Below are positions 15,968 to 25,068 of a stretch of 64,000 bases of DNA, in pieces. Position 1 is the stretch's first letter. The number at the start of each line of letters is the position of its first letter. The stretch spans positions 897,056 through 961,055 of the forward strand of contig NZ_JAIVMC010000001.1 of assembly GCF_020177265.1 (NCBI RefSeq), read 5' to 3'. The notes below the pieces were generated by a model. The model searched no databases. It saw only the letters and a program-made list of their open reading frames with translations, and was not told where the DNA came from. Made by a program: the position numbers and the translations under genes. Source of the DNA: Pseudooceanicola marinus. GTDB lineage: Bacteria > Pseudomonadota > Alphaproteobacteria > Rhodobacterales > Rhodobacteraceae.

Positions 15968-16279
15968 TCACTCCTCGAGCGCGGCCTTCCGCCGCCGGAA
16001 CTCCTCTTCGTCGATCTCGCCTTTCGCCAGACGCTGACGCAGGATTTCGAGCGCGTCCGAGGACTTGCCGCCGGTGCCGCTGTTGTCACGCAGCCAGTGA
16101 ACAGCCAGCACGATCAGGGCGATGATCACGCCCCAGAAGACCAGCATCATCAGGCCGCCGAAGACGCCGTAGCCGCCGCCCCACATCATGTGCCCGTCCC
16201 ATGAGCCGTCGGGATCGGCCAGGGCCGTCGAGGCGGCAAGGCTCGCAAGGGCGGTCATGCTCCAGAGTTTGAAGGTCAT
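15968..16279 (-). CDS. SHOCT-domain small membrane protein
   Basis: 103 residues: signal peptide, a Gly/Met/Trp-rich linker (DGHMMWGGGYG), one membrane helix (MMLVFWGVIIALIVLAVHWL) and a C-terminal SHOCT motif (ILRQRLAKGEIDEEEFRRRK). SHOCT segments are short oligomerisation modules. Proteins with this design are often found beside copper resistance genes. The start overlaps the histidine kinase stop as ATGA and has AAAGGAGAG, so it is expressed with the two-component system. Function unknown. Confidence 0.75.
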   Translation of the reverse strand: MTFKLWSMTALASLAASTALADPDGSWDGHMMWGGGYGVFGGLMMLVFWGVIIALIVLAVHWLRDNSGTGGKSSDALEILRQRLAKGEIDEEEFRRRKAALEE

Positions 16280-17685
16280 CGTTCTCTCCTTTCTTCAGGT
16301 GGTTTCGGGGCGAGCGGGATCGAGACCGCCGCGCGCAGCCCGCCGGTTTCCCGGTTTCCAAGGGTGATGTCACCGCCATGCGCCTGGACGATTGTCCGCG
16401 CGATCGACAGACCCAGGCCGTGTCCCCCGGTTTCGCGCGAACGCGACTCCTCGATCCGGTAGAAGGGGTCGAAGACCTTCTCGATCTTGTCCCGGGGAAT
16501 GCCGGGGCCATCGTCCTCGACCGTCACCACGAGGGTATCGCCCTGGCGTTTCCAACCGACCGTGGCGCCGCCCCCGTAGCGGTCGGCGTTTTCGATCACG
16601 TTGCGCAGCGCCCGCCGCATGGCGTTCGGCCGCAGGCGCGCTTCGATCCGGGGGCCCGCGTCGATGACGAACCCGCCGGGCATGTCCGCGCACAGAGCCT
16701 CGAGGAAATCGTGCAGATCGACGGTCTCGGGCTGCTCGGACCCGGTCAGCCCGCGCGCGAAGGTCAGCGTCGCATCGACCATGCCCTGCATTTCCTCGAC
16801 CGAGGCGACGAGGCTGTCGCGCGTTTCGGTGTCGTCGACCATCTCGGCCTGCACGCGCATCGCGGTCAGCGGCGAGCGCAGGTCATGCCCCAGCGCGGCC
16901 AGCATCCGCGTCCGGTCGCCCACGAAGCGGGTCAGGCGGTCCTGCATGCGGTTGAAGGCCCCGGTCAGGTCGCGCACTTCGGTCGGTCCCGCCACGGGAA
17001 GCTCGGCCACGTCCTCGCCGCGACCAAGGCTGTCGGCCGCGCGGGCCAGCCGCCGCAACGGGCCGGTCAGGCGCGTCATGACGAACCAGATCACCACGAC
17101 GAGCAGAAGCCCCGCCGACATGGCGAAGGTCAGCATCGAGTAAAGCGGCCACTGGATCGGCGGACGCTCGAACCGGGTTCCGACGTTCAGCCACTGTCCG
17201 CCCCGGATCGCGATGGAGAGGTTCATCTCGACCGCCGTCAATTCGCCCCGCATCATCGCCATGTGCATGTCGGTCATTTCACGCGACAGGTTCGGCAACG
17301 GCATCAGTTGGCCTTCGACCTCGTGCAGTTCGACACGGATATCGCGGCTGTAGCTGTCGTCGAGCAGGGTCCGGATCCGGGTTTCGACAAGACCGCCGTC
17401 GGAATGATCCGAATGCTGAACCGATGCGATTCCGGACAGATCGAAGCGCACGAGCGGCGAATTCGCGGCCCTGACGATCGAAGGGTGAAGGTCGGACGGC
17501 GCCTCCTCGATCAGCCGCGCCACGTTCGCCGCCCGGCCTGCCGCCTCGAACCCCAGGGCGGCGCGGATCGCAAGGCTTCGCTCATCGGCAAAGAGAAACA
17601 GGCTGACCAGTTGGCCCGCGACAAGTGCCGCGACGACGAGCAGAATCAACTGGACCCGCAGTGAACTGATATGTCGCGAGATCAC
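16276..17685 (-). CDS. Sensor histidine kinase, likely envelope metal sensor
   Basis: 469 residues from a GTG at 17685, chosen because GGAGGAG precedes it and GTGA overlaps the regulator stop. A first membrane helix is followed by a periplasmic domain of about 130 residues, a second helix, a HAMP region, the H box GHDLRSPL and an ATPase domain with ENADRYGGG, DDGPGIP and GHGLGLSIA. The periplasmic part contains a Met/His patch (EMTDMHMAMMRGE) that could sense copper or silver, as in CusS/CopS. It works with the OmpR-type regulator that precedes it. The metal signal is inferred. Confidence 0.88.
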   Translation of the reverse strand: MISRHISSLRVQLILLVVAALVAGQLVSLFLFADERSLAIRAALGFEAAGRAANVARLIEEAPSDLHPSIVRAANSPLVRFDLSGIASVQHSDHSDGGLVETRIRTLLDDSYSRDIRVELHEVEGQLMPLPNLSREMTDMHMAMMRGELTAVEMNLSIAIRGGQWLNVGTRFERPPIQWPLYSMLTFAMSAGLLLVVVIWFVMTRLTGPLRRLARAADSLGRGEDVAELPVAGPTEVRDLTGAFNRMQDRLTRFVGDRTRMLAALGHDLRSPLTAMRVQAEMVDDTETRDSLVASVEEMQGMVDATLTFARGLTGSEQPETVDLHDFLEALCADMPGGFVIDAGPRIEARLRPNAMRRALRNVIENADRYGGGATVGWKRQGDTLVVTVEDDGPGIPRDKIEKVFDPFYRIEESRSRETGGHGLGLSIARTIVQAHGGDITLGNRETGGLRAAVSIPLAPKPPEERRER

Positions 17686-18404
17686 GCCTGCTCCTCCACG
17701 TCCGTGGCCAGGCAATAGCCGCCGTTGCGCACCGTCCTGATGATCCTCGGACGCAGGACATCCGGCTCGATCTTGCGGCGCAGGCGGCTGATCTGGTTGT
17801 CGATCGTCCGGTCGAGCGGTCCCGCCGTGCGGCCCGCCGTCAGGTCGAGCAGCTGGTCGCGGCTCAGCACCATCCGCGCGCGCTCGAGCATGACGACCAG
17901 CAGCCGGAACTCGGAGTCGGTGAGAGGGATCTCGCCCTGATCGTCGTCGATGAGGATCTGCCGGTCGGTGTCGAGCACGAGATGCTCGAACCGCACCTTC
18001 CGCCCGGCCAGCTTGCCGGCGAGGGGCTCACCCCGGCTGCTCCGCCGCAGGACAGACCTGATCCGAGCCAGCAGTTCGCGCGGGTTGAACGGCTTGGCGA
18101 GGTAGTCGTCGGCCCCAATCTCGAGCCCTGCGATACGGTCCGGCTCTTCTCCGAGAGCGGTCAGCATGATGACCGGCACCGCGCCCTCGGCGGCCAGCCT
18201 GCGGCAAGCCGAGAGCCCGTCTTCGCCGGGCATCATCACGTCCAAAACGACGAGATCGAAATGACCGGCCGCGAGCTTCGCATCCATGTCGGCGGCGTCC
18301 TTCGCCGCGGTCGCGCGCATCCCGTTCTTCGCGAGATAGCGCGTCACGCTCTCGCGGATCTGCGCGTGATCGTCCACGACAAGAATATGCGGAGGCTGGC
18401 CCAT
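17682..18404 (-). CDS. OmpR-family response regulator
   Basis: 240 residues. The receiver domain has the acidic pair VVDDH, the phosphoacceptor Asp in VVLDVMMPGEDG, the switch Thr in MLTALG and Lys in AKPFNP. A winged-helix DNA-binding domain follows (about 135-235, ending TVRNGGYCL). It is co-transcribed with the sensor kinase and faces the Met-rich EF-hand gene across a 171-bp promoter region that holds tandem TTGTA sites. Those make both promoters likely targets. Confidence 0.92.
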   Translation of the reverse strand: MGQPPHILVVDDHAQIRESVTRYLAKNGMRATAAKDAADMDAKLAAGHFDLVVLDVMMPGEDGLSACRRLAAEGAVPVIMLTALGEEPDRIAGLEIGADDYLAKPFNPRELLARIRSVLRRSSRGEPLAGKLAGRKVRFEHLVLDTDRQILIDDDQGEIPLTDSEFRLLVVMLERARMVLSRDQLLDLTAGRTAGPLDRTIDNQISRLRRKIEPDVLRPRIIRTVRNGGYCLATDVEEQA

Positions 18405-18449
18405 GCCCTTGATTTTACCGGAATGGAGGACCGGGTTTCATCAATGGAT

Positions 18450-18496
18450 TTGTAGCGGATTGTATCAGGCACCCGCTCTGCGACAGACCGTTACAA
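18450..18496. promoter_or_regulatory. Candidate response-regulator binding sites between divergent genes
   Basis: TTGTA occurs twice with 10-bp period (18450-18454 and 18460-18464), joined by GCGGA. A related inverted element reads GCGGAATTGTAA on the minus strand around 18491-18502. Tandem half-sites about one helical turn apart are what OmpR-family regulators bind. Location between the regulator gene and the EF-hand operon supports autoregulation and divergent control. No experimental consensus was compared. Confidence 0.4.
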
Positions 18497-18575
18497 TTCC
18501 GCTGATGCACTCACATTCAATTTTGCGCAATCATTCCCACGTCATGGGCATCGACCCAGAGAACAGGAGGATTCC

Positions 18576-19208
18576 ATGCCGACACTCGCAAGAACAGCAA
18601 GCATTGCCGCGATCACCGTGCTGATCGCCGGAGCGGCCCTGGCCGACAGCGGCCACCACGATCGCGATGGCTCGGGGCCTCGCATGGGCGCCGACGAGCC
18701 GCGCATGGGCCGCGGCGCCATGCCGATGGGCGGCGACGGGCAAGAGATGATGGAGCACATGATGCGCATGATGATGCAGATGCACGGCTCGGATGCGATG
18801 GGCCCGGGCATGGGCTTCATGGGCGGCCCCGGCATGGGCGGAATGTCCATGATGGACCGCGACATGATGCAGATGATGATGCTCCCGGACATGATGAACG
18901 ACATGCCCGGGAGCATGCCCGGCCGGATGATGCAGTCGCGCCTCGAGGACTACGACGCGGATGGCGACGGCGCGCTGGACCTCGACGAGTTCGCCGAGTG
19001 GCACGCCGCGATGCTGCGCGAGACCATGGTCGACCGCTTCCAGCATCTTGACGCGGACGGTGACAGCACGATCACCTCGGGGGAAATGAAGGCCCTTGCC
19101 GGCCGCGTGGCCCGGATGCGCGGCGGCGACCCGGACAGGCGGCCGATGATGCAGGGCGATGACACGGGCGACCGCCCGATGATGCAGGGCATGCCGGACC
19201 AGAACTGA
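18576..19208 (+). CDS. Exported Met-rich EF-hand protein
   Basis: 210 residues with signal peptide (ending near ALADS). Residues 37-119 contain 30 methionines in MMRMMMQM-like runs and MGG repeats. Two canonical EF-hand loops follow at about 127-138 (DADGDGALDLDE core) and 159-170 (DADGDSTITSGE). The C-terminal tail has two further PMMQG motifs. The Met tracts should bind Cu(I)/Ag(I) and the EF hands Ca2+. GGAGG is well placed before the ATG. It heads a rightward operon facing the response regulator. I know of no characterised protein with exactly this pairing; a periplasmic copper-storage or buffering role is inference. Confidence 0.75.
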   Translation: MPTLARTASIAAITVLIAGAALADSGHHDRDGSGPRMGADEPRMGRGAMPMGGDGQEMMEHMMRMMMQMHGSDAMGPGMGFMGGPGMGGMSMMDRDMMQMMMLPDMMNDMPGSMPGRMMQSRLEDYDADGDGALDLDEFAEWHAAMLRETMVDRFQHLDADGDSTITSGEMKALAGRVARMRGGDPDRRPMMQGDDTGDRPMMQGMPDQN

Positions 19209-19280
19209 ATCGGCTGCACTGCGTTGACCCATGGCCCGGTCCGCCCGACCGGGCCCGACCCTTCGGAAAGGAGCAGTTCC

Positions 19281-19667
19281 ATGAGCTACACGCACGACCG
19301 CCTGCTGAAAGGCGTCTCCATCGACGATGCCGAGGCGCGCCTCCGCGCGTCACTCTCGGATGCCGGCTTCGGCGTGCTGACCCAGATCGACGTCCGGGAG
19401 ACGATGAAGAAGAAGATCGGCGCCGAAATGGACGGCTACCGCATCCTCGGCGCCTGCAACCCGAAGATGGCCTACGAGGCGATCGGGATCGAGCCCCGCG
19501 TCGGCGCCATGCTGCCCTGCAACGTGATCCTGCGCGAGACCGATGGCGGGACCGAGATCAGCGCGATCGACCCCGTCGCCTCGATGACGGCCATCGACAA
19601 CGACGACCTGCACACCGTCGCCGGCCAGGTCCGCGACATGCTGGTCGGTGCCGTCGATGCCGCCTGA
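19281..19667 (+). CDS. DUF302 domain protein
   Basis: 128 residues matching the compact DUF302 fold, with LRASLSDAGFGVLTQIDV near the start, the LGACNPKMAYEAI motif in the middle and MLPCNVILRE following. The conserved Cys in GACNP and in LPCNV may act in redox or metal binding. The start at 19281 has AAGGAG at good spacing, so the upstream in-frame ATG is rejected. It is cytoplasmic by prediction. Homologues are common near metal resistance and sulfur genes, but no function is established. Confidence 0.85.
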   Translation: MSYTHDRLLKGVSIDDAEARLRASLSDAGFGVLTQIDVRETMKKKIGAEMDGYRILGACNPKMAYEAIGIEPRVGAMLPCNVILRETDGGTEISAIDPVASMTAIDNDDLHTVAGQVRDMLVGAVDAA

Positions 19668-19679
19668 TCCCGTCCGGTC

Positions 19680-20114
19680 ATGACACTTGCCGCGATTGCC
19701 ATAGGAGTGGGCCTCGTCGCCCTCGTGGGCCTTGTCCACCACTACGCCCTCTACTCCCTGGGACGCGCGGCGCCGCGGCCGGATTCCAGCTCGACGCTGG
19801 CGATACAGTCGACCTTCATTGGTCTGCTGCTTCTCCACGTCGCCGAGATCCTGGGCCTCGCCGCGGCGAACCGGTGGCTGCTGGGCTGGGACGGCTTGGG
19901 CGGACCCGCCTCCGCCCCGCTGTCCTGGGCCGACCTCATCTACCTGACCGGGGTGAACTTCACCACGCTGGGCTACACGCAGATCGAGCTGGCCGGTGAC
20001 ATCAGGATCGTGACCATGCTTCAATCCTTGGGCGGCTTCATGATCCTGACATGGTCGGCCACCTACCTCTTCACCGTGTGCCAGAGGAACTGGCGACGCG
20101 CCGAGAACGAATGA
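19680..20114 (+). CDS. Two-helix ion-channel family protein with atypical filter
   Basis: 144 residues: an N-terminal helix, a helix around FIGLLLLHVAEILGLAAA, a re-entrant loop with NFTTLGYTQIEL, and a C-terminal helix. This is the pore layout of two-TM potassium channels, but the selectivity filter reads TLGYT where TVGYG is standard, so the final Gly is replaced by Thr. Similar short proteins occur near transporters in proteobacteria. Its stop overlaps the next start as ATGA. Ion selectivity cannot be predicted. Confidence 0.7.
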   Translation: MTLAAIAIGVGLVALVGLVHHYALYSLGRAAPRPDSSSTLAIQSTFIGLLLLHVAEILGLAAANRWLLGWDGLGGPASAPLSWADLIYLTGVNFTTLGYTQIELAGDIRIVTMLQSLGGFMILTWSATYLFTVCQRNWRRAENE

Positions 20115-20827
20115 CAAAAGCCACGGGGAAGCGGACACTCAGGATCGTCGCGGCGGGCGCCGGGGTCCTGCTGCTGGCCGCGTTGGTCGTGGCCTGGCTG
20201 ACCGGCTGGCCGCCCGATGGCCTCGACCGTGAGACCGTCGCCCGCTGGGTCGCGGGCGCCGGACCGTGGGGGCCACTTGCCGTGATCGGCCTGATGACGG
20301 CGGCGGTCGTGGCCAGCCCGCTGCCCAGTGCGCCGATCGCGCTCGCCGCCGGGGCGGCCTACGGACATTACGCGGGTGCGGCCTATGTCGCGCTCGGCTC
20401 CGAGCTCGGCGCGGTCTCGGCCTTTCTCATCGCGCGCGGGGCCGGCCGCGGCGTGGTCGAGCGCATGCTCGGGGACAAGCGCGACTACGGCCTGCTCGGC
20501 TCGCAGAACGCGCTGACGCTGACCGTCTTCGTCAGCCGCCTGCTGCCCTTCGTGTCCTTCGACGCGATGAGCTACGCCGCCGGGCTGAGCCGCCTGCACT
20601 TCTGGCGCTTCGCGCTGGCCACCCTGGCCGGGATCCTGCCGGCAAGCTTCGTGCTCGCGCACTTCGGCAGCGTGGCCGTGGAGGGCGATTTCGGCACGGC
20701 GGAATGGATCATCCTCGGCCTCGGGCTGCTGACCGCGGTGCCGCTCGTGCTGATGGCCCTGCGCGGCGGAACGGGAGCGAGCCAACGGCAGACCGAACAG
20801 ACACAACACAAGGAACACATCGGATGA
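20111..20827 (+). CDS. TVP38/TMEM64 (DedA-like) membrane protein
   Basis: 238 residues with about five or six hydrophobic segments and the SNARE-associated/DedA core: PLPSAPIALAAGAAYG, GSELGAVSAFLIARGAGR and the later FVSRLLPFVSFDAMSYAAGLS. The start at 20111 overlaps the channel-gene stop, and its own stop overlaps the APC permease start, so translation is coupled on both sides. TVP38 proteins are thought to move lipids or maintain membrane homeostasis. Homologues sit beside mercury and copper resistance genes often enough to suggest a metal-linked role. Confidence 0.85.
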   Translation: MTKATGKRTLRIVAAGAGVLLLAALVVAWLTGWPPDGLDRETVARWVAGAGPWGPLAVIGLMTAAVVASPLPSAPIALAAGAAYGHYAGAAYVALGSELGAVSAFLIARGAGRGVVERMLGDKRDYGLLGSQNALTLTVFVSRLLPFVSFDAMSYAAGLSRLHFWRFALATLAGILPASFVLAHFGSVAVEGDFGTAEWIILGLGLLTAVPLVLMALRGGTGASQRQTEQTQHKEHIG

Positions 20828-22143
20828 GCTCCGACTATCGGAAAGACAGCATCACGCTTCTCGACGCCATCGCAATGGGCACCGGCGTGATGATCGGCGC
20901 CGGCATCCTCGCGCTGACAGGGCAGATCGCCGACCTGGCCGGCCCGCTCTTTCCCTTCGCCTTCATCGCCGGCGCGGTCGTGACCGCCTTCAGCGCCTAT
21001 ACCTACATCAAGATGTCGAACGCCTACCCCTCGGCGGGCGGGATCGGGATGATCCTGCAGAAGGCTTATGGGCCCACCACCGTCGCCGCCGGCGCCGCGC
21101 TGCTGATGGCGCTTTCGATGGTGATCAATGAAAGCCTCGTGGCGCGGACCTTCGCCAACTACCTGCTGCGCGGTCTCGACATGCCCCGCGACACCTGGCT
21201 GGTGCCCGCGATCAGTGTCGGCGTGATCTTTTTCGCGTGGCTGGTCAACATCTCGGGGAACCGTTCGGTCGGGTGGCTGTCGGTCCTCATGGCTGCCCTC
21301 AAGGTCGGGGGCATCACGCTCTTCGGCGCGGCGGCGCTCTGGGCCGGCGGGTTCAGCTTCGAGGCCACGGGCCGCGGCGGCGAAACGACGGGTGCAGCCG
21401 GCTTCGTCGCCTCGATGGCGCTGGCCATCCTCGCCTTCAAGGGCTTCACCACCATCACCAACAGCGGCGCCGAGATCACCAAGCCGCACCGCAACGTCGG
21501 CCGCGCCATCGTCATCTCCATCGCGGTCTGCACGCTGGTCTACCTGCTGGTCGCCTTTGCCGTCGGCAGCAGTCTGCCGCTCGACCGGATCGTGGCTGCC
21601 AAGGACTATGCCTTGGCCGAGGCCGCCGAACCCGCGCTCGGGCGCACCGGCTTCTACCTCACAGTCGCGCTTGCACTGGTTGCCACGGCTTCGGGCCTGA
21701 TTGCGAGCGTCTTTGCCGTGTCGCGGATGCTGGCGATGCTCACCGACATGAAGATGATCCCGCACAGCCATTTCGGGATGCCCGGCGTGATCCGCGACCA
21801 CACGCTGGTCTACACGGTGGTGATCGCCTCCCTGCTGACCGTCTTCTTCGACCTCAGCCGCATCGCCTCGCTCGGGGCGTTCTTCTACCTGGTCATGGAC
21901 ATCCTCATCCACTGGGGCGTCTTCCGGAACCTGCGCGACGAAGTCGGCGCCCGCGGCTGGATCCTGCTGACGGCCATCGGGCTCGACGCCGTGGTGCTTG
22001 CTGCTTTCGCGGCGATGAAATGGCAGGCAGACCCGTCGATCGTGCTGATCGCCGTCACCGCGATGGCGGTGGTCTTCCTCTTCGAGCACGTTTTCCTGCG
22101 ACTGCGCCCACCGCCGCGGCATCACCATCGACATGGCGCTTGA
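20824..22143 (+). CDS. APC-superfamily permease
   Basis: 439 residues with about twelve membrane helices. The first helix holds the substrate-binding [15 protein letters not shown] motif of amino acid/polyamine/organocation permeases, and [17 protein letters not shown] resembles the TM6 region and following loop. The C-terminal tail RHHHRHGA is His-rich. The start overlaps the TVP38 gene by 4 nt. Its TGA stop lies inside the CueR-type promoter of copA. The substrate is unknown; being in a copper operon, transport of a metal-chelating or thiol amino acid is a possibility only. Confidence 0.82.
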   Translation: MSSDYRKDSITLLDAIAMGTGVMIGAGILALTGQIADLAGPLFPFAFIAGAVVTAFSAYTYIKMSNAYPSAGGIGMILQKAYGPTTVAAGAALLMALSMVINESLVARTFANYLLRGLDMPRDTWLVPAISVGVIFFAWLVNISGNRSVGWLSVLMAALKVGGITLFGAAALWAGGFSFEATGRGGETTGAAGFVASMALAILAFKGFTTITNSGAEITKPHRNVGRAIVISIAVCTLVYLLVAFAVGSSLPLDRIVAAKDYALAEAAEPALGRTGFYLTVALALVATASGLIASVFAVSRMLAMLTDMKMIPHSHFGMPGVIRDHTLVYTVVIASLLTVFFDLSRIASLGAFFYLVMDILIHWGVFRNLRDEVGARGWILLTAIGLDAVVLAAFAAMKWQADPSIVLIAVTAMAVVFLFEHVFLRLRPPPRHHHRHGA

Positions 22144-22170
22144 CCTTCCAGTTACCGGATGCCCCATCAA
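22139..22170 (+). promoter_or_regulatory. CueR-type promoter of copA
   Basis: CTTGACCTTCCA at 22139-22150 followed by a partial dyad (gttaccggat). TTGACC (22140-22145) would be the -35; a 19-bp spacer puts the -10 near 22165-22170, where the match is weak. The site overlaps the stop codon of the APC permease gene and lies 44 bp before the ATPase start, so copA can be induced separately from the upstream operon. Confidence 0.65.
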
Positions 22171-22193
22171 GACGATGTGAAAGGGAGTCGGTC

Positions 22194-24542
22194 ATGTCCG
22201 AACACGCGAAACACCAGCACCACCACGATCACGGCGCCCCTGCCCCCGACGGGGCCGAAACCGCGAAAGACCCGGTCTGCGGCATGACCGTCGAGGTCAA
22301 GGGCGATACCCGCAATCAGGATTTCGGCGGCGAGACCTATCATTTCTGCTCGGAGGGCTGCGAGGAGAAGTTCAGGGCGGACCCGTGGTTCTATGCCTCG
22401 GGAAACGCCGACAAGGCCGATCAGCAGGCACAGCCCGGCACGCAATGGACCTGCCCGATGCACCCCGAGATCGTGCGCGACGAACCCGGCGCATGCCCGA
22501 TCTGCGGCATGGCACTGGAGCCCATGGTGCCCAGCGACGAGCCCTCCGAGGAACTCACCGATTTCACCCGCCGCATGTGGATCAGCGCGGCTGCCGCCGT
22601 GCCTCTCATCATCCTGACCATGGGCGAGCTGGTGGGCCTGCCGGTGCGCGACTGGATCGGCCACCGCGTCGCCACCTACGTCGAATTCCTCCTCGCAACG
22701 CCAATCGTGCTCTGGGCTGCACTGCCGTTCTTCAAACGCGGCCTCGATTCCTTCCGTAACATGTCGCCCAACATGTGGACGCTGATCTCGCTCGGTGTCG
22801 GCGCGGCCTATGTCTACTCGCTCTTCGCGACCTTCCTGCCGGGGGTCTTCCCGATGGAATACCGGATGGGCGAAGGCGTCGGGACCTATTTCGAGGCGGC
22901 GGTCGTGATCGTCGCGCTGATCTTCGTGGGCCAGGTGCTCGAGCTGCGCGCCCGCGAGCGCACCGGCGACGCGATCCGCGCGCTGCTGGACCTCGCCCCC
23001 AAGACCGCGCGGCGCATCCTGCCGGACGGGACCGAATACGATGCCCCGCTCGAGAACGTGGTCGCAGGCGACATGCTGCGCGTCCGCCCCGGCGACAGCA
23101 TCCCCGTGGATGCCGAGGTGGTCGAGGGCCGCTCTTCGGTCGACGAAAGTATGATCACCGGCGAGCCGGTCCCGGTCGAGAAGACCGAAGGCGACCGCGT
23201 CACCGGCGGCACGATCAACAGGAACGGCACGCTGGCGATCCGCGCGACGCAGGTGGGCGCCGACACCGTGCTGGCCCAGATCGTCGACATGGTCGCGGGC
23301 GCCCGCCGGTCGCGCGCGCCGATCCAGGGCCTCGCCGACCGCGTGTCCGCGATCTTCGTGCCCACGGTGGTCGGCATCGCGGTGCTCGCCTTCTTCACCT
23401 GGTTGGCTTTCGGTCCGGAGCCGGCCCTCGCCTTCGCCATCGCCTCGGCGGTCTCGGTTCTCATCATCGCCTGTCCCTGCGCGCTCGGGCTCGCGACGCC
23501 GATTTCGATCACCACCGCCGCCGGGCGCGGCGCGCAGGCGGGCGTGCTCATCAAGGACGCCGAGGCGCTCGAGCGCATGGCGCGGGTCGACACCGTGATC
23601 GTCGACAAGACCGGCACGCTGACCATGGGCAAGCCCAGTCTGACCGACGTGGTCGCGCTCGGGCAGACCGACGAGGCCGAAGTGCTCGCCCTTGCCGCGG
23701 CCCTCGAGCGCGGCTCGGAACATCCCTTGGCCGAAGCGATCGTGCAGGGCGCGCGGGAGCGCAACGCGGAACGGCGCGACGTCACCGACTTCGACGCGGT
23801 CACCGGCAAGGGCGTCACGGGCCGCGTTTCCGGCCGGGACGTGGCCCTCGGCAACCGCGCGCTGATGGAGGCGCTGAAGATCGACGCCGCCTCCGCCGAG
23901 GACAGCGCCGACGCCCTGCGCGCGGACGGCAAGACGGCGATGTATGTGGCGGTGGACGGCACCCTCGTCGGCCTCGTGGCCGTGGCCGACCCGATCAAGG
24001 AGACGACCGAGGGCGCGATCCGCGACCTGCACGCGCTCGGGCTGCGGGTCATCATGGCGACCGGCGACAACCAGCGCACCGCCGAGGCCGTCGCGCGCCA
24101 TCTCGGCATCGACGATGTGCGCGCCGGCGTCCTGCCCCAGGACAAGAAGGCGCTGGTCGAGGAGCTGCGCGCGCAGGGCGCCTATATCGCCATGGCGGGC
24201 GACGGCGTGAACGACGCCCCTGCCCTCGCCGCGGCGGACGTCGGCATCGCCATGGGCACCGGCGCGGACGTCGCGGTCGAGAGCGCCGGGATCACCCTGC
24301 TGGGCGGTGATCTCGTCGGCATCGTCCGCGCCCGCAAGCTGGCCACCGCGACGCTGCGCAACATCAAGGAGAACCTCTTCTTCGCCTTTGCCTACAACGC
24401 CGCCGGCGTGCCCGTCGCGGCCGGGATCCTCTATCCCTTCATCGGATTGCTTTTGTCGCCCATGATCGCGGCGGCGGCGATGAGCCTGTCCTCCGTCTCG
24501 GTCATCACCAACGCGCTGCGCCTGCGCCGGGTGAAGCTTTGA
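22194..24542 (+). CDS. copA: Cu(I)-exporting P1B-type ATPase (YHS/HMBD type)
   Basis: 782 residues. It has a His-rich N terminus ([11 protein letters not shown]), a YHS-like domain with DPVCGM and FCSEGC (about 26-70), and a heavy-metal-binding domain with WTCPMHPE and CPICGM (about 85-110), then eight membrane helices. The transport motif is CPCALG, phosphorylation is at DKTGTLT, the actuator has TGEP and the hinge GDGVND. The SEHPL motif is typical of soft-metal ATPases. HMA domains are absent, so the separate CopZ-like protein may deliver metal. GGGAG precedes the ATG. Export of Cu(I) or Ag(I) from cytoplasm to periplasm is the expected reaction. Confidence 0.92.
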   Translation: MSEHAKHQHHHDHGAPAPDGAETAKDPVCGMTVEVKGDTRNQDFGGETYHFCSEGCEEKFRADPWFYASGNADKADQQAQPGTQWTCPMHPEIVRDEPGACPICGMALEPMVPSDEPSEELTDFTRRMWISAAAAVPLIILTMGELVGLPVRDWIGHRVATYVEFLLATPIVLWAALPFFKRGLDSFRNMSPNMWTLISLGVGAAYVYSLFATFLPGVFPMEYRMGEGVGTYFEAAVVIVALIFVGQVLELRARERTGDAIRALLDLAPKTARRILPDGTEYDAPLENVVAGDMLRVRPGDSIPVDAEVVEGRSSVDESMITGEPVPVEKTEGDRVTGGTINRNGTLAIRATQVGADTVLAQIVDMVAGARRSRAPIQGLADRVSAIFVPTVVGIAVLAFFTWLAFGPEPALAFAIASAVSVLIIACPCALGLATPISITTAAGRGAQAGVLIKDAEALERMARVDTVIVDKTGTLTMGKPSLTDVVALGQTDEAEVLALAAALERGSEHPLAEAIVQGARERNAERRDVTDFDAVTGKGVTGRVSGRDVALGNRALMEALKIDAASAEDSADALRADGKTAMYVAVDGTLVGLVAVADPIKETTEGAIRDLHALGLRVIMATGDNQRTAEAVARHLGIDDVRAGVLPQDKKALVEELRAQGAYIAMAGDGVNDAPALAAADVGIAMGTGADVAVESAGITLLGGDLVGIVRARKLATATLRNIKENLFFAFAYNAAGVPVAAGILYPFIGLLLSPMIAAAAMSLSSVSVITNALRLRRVKL

Positions 24543-24636
24543 CGCCCCCCCTCATCACGCGCGTGTGACTGGCAGTGAAAGCTGCGTGAAGATACCTCTT
24601 GCCTGTTCCTTTGGACGCGGCATTCTTCGCCGCACG

Positions 24637-25014
24637 ATGAAAAAGCTCCGCGCGCTCATGACAAGATACGTGCTCGTCCTGGCCCTTCTGGTGCTCGGGG
24701 GGGAAACCGTGATGGCGCGGGCCGCGGCGCTGGACTGCGTATCGAGGACCGCCCCCACCGTCACCGTCATGCAGGATGTGCATGAGACGCACCGGCTCCA
24801 CGCCGATCACGCGGCGGCAGAGCAGACAGACACGTCTGACACGCAATCGGCGCCCGGCATATGTTGCATCGGCATGTGCGGTCTTGCCATGAACCTTTTG
24901 CCGCATGTGGACCGGACTGAGTCCACCCTCATCATCGCACGGCATCACGGGATGAGTGAGATCGGCGCGAACCTCGTCGATCCCAAAGGCCCGAGGAAAT
25001 CGCCCAAGGGCTGA
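24637..25014 (+). CDS. Small exported Cys/His-containing protein
   Basis: 125 residues with a signal peptide (TRYVLVLALLVLGGETVMARA). The mature part has DVHETHRLHADH and CCIGMCG, plausible metal ligands, and a Lys/Pro-rich tail. Its architecture recalls the His-rich protein at 4605 and CopL-like proteins beside copper genes, but I do not assign a family. It follows copA by 94 bp and may be read from the same promoter. A nested hairpin begins at its stop codon. Confidence 0.5.
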   Translation: MKKLRALMTRYVLVLALLVLGGETVMARAAALDCVSRTAPTVTVMQDVHETHRLHADHAAAEQTDTSDTQSAPGICCIGMCGLAMNLLPHVDRTESTLIIARHHGMSEIGANLVDPKGPRKSPKG

Positions 25015-25051
25015 GTGTCCCATGCCGGCTCCGCCGGCACGCGCGACACTC
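25013..25051 (+). terminator. Nested stem-loop after the copA operon
   Basis: Outer arms GAGTGTC (25013-25019) and GACACTC (25045-25051) enclose an inner perfect stem TGCCGGC-TCC-GCCGGCA (25023-25039). There is no T-run, so it may be a pause or mRNA-end structure, not a classical terminator. It overlaps the stop codon region of the preceding gene. Confidence 0.45.
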
Positions 25052-25068
25052 ATCCCAGGAAGCATTCC

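Noticed and set aside
16310..17664. Long plus-strand frames over the histidine kinase and elsewhere
   Set aside because: They are antisense shadows of high-GC genes without ribosome sites or motifs.
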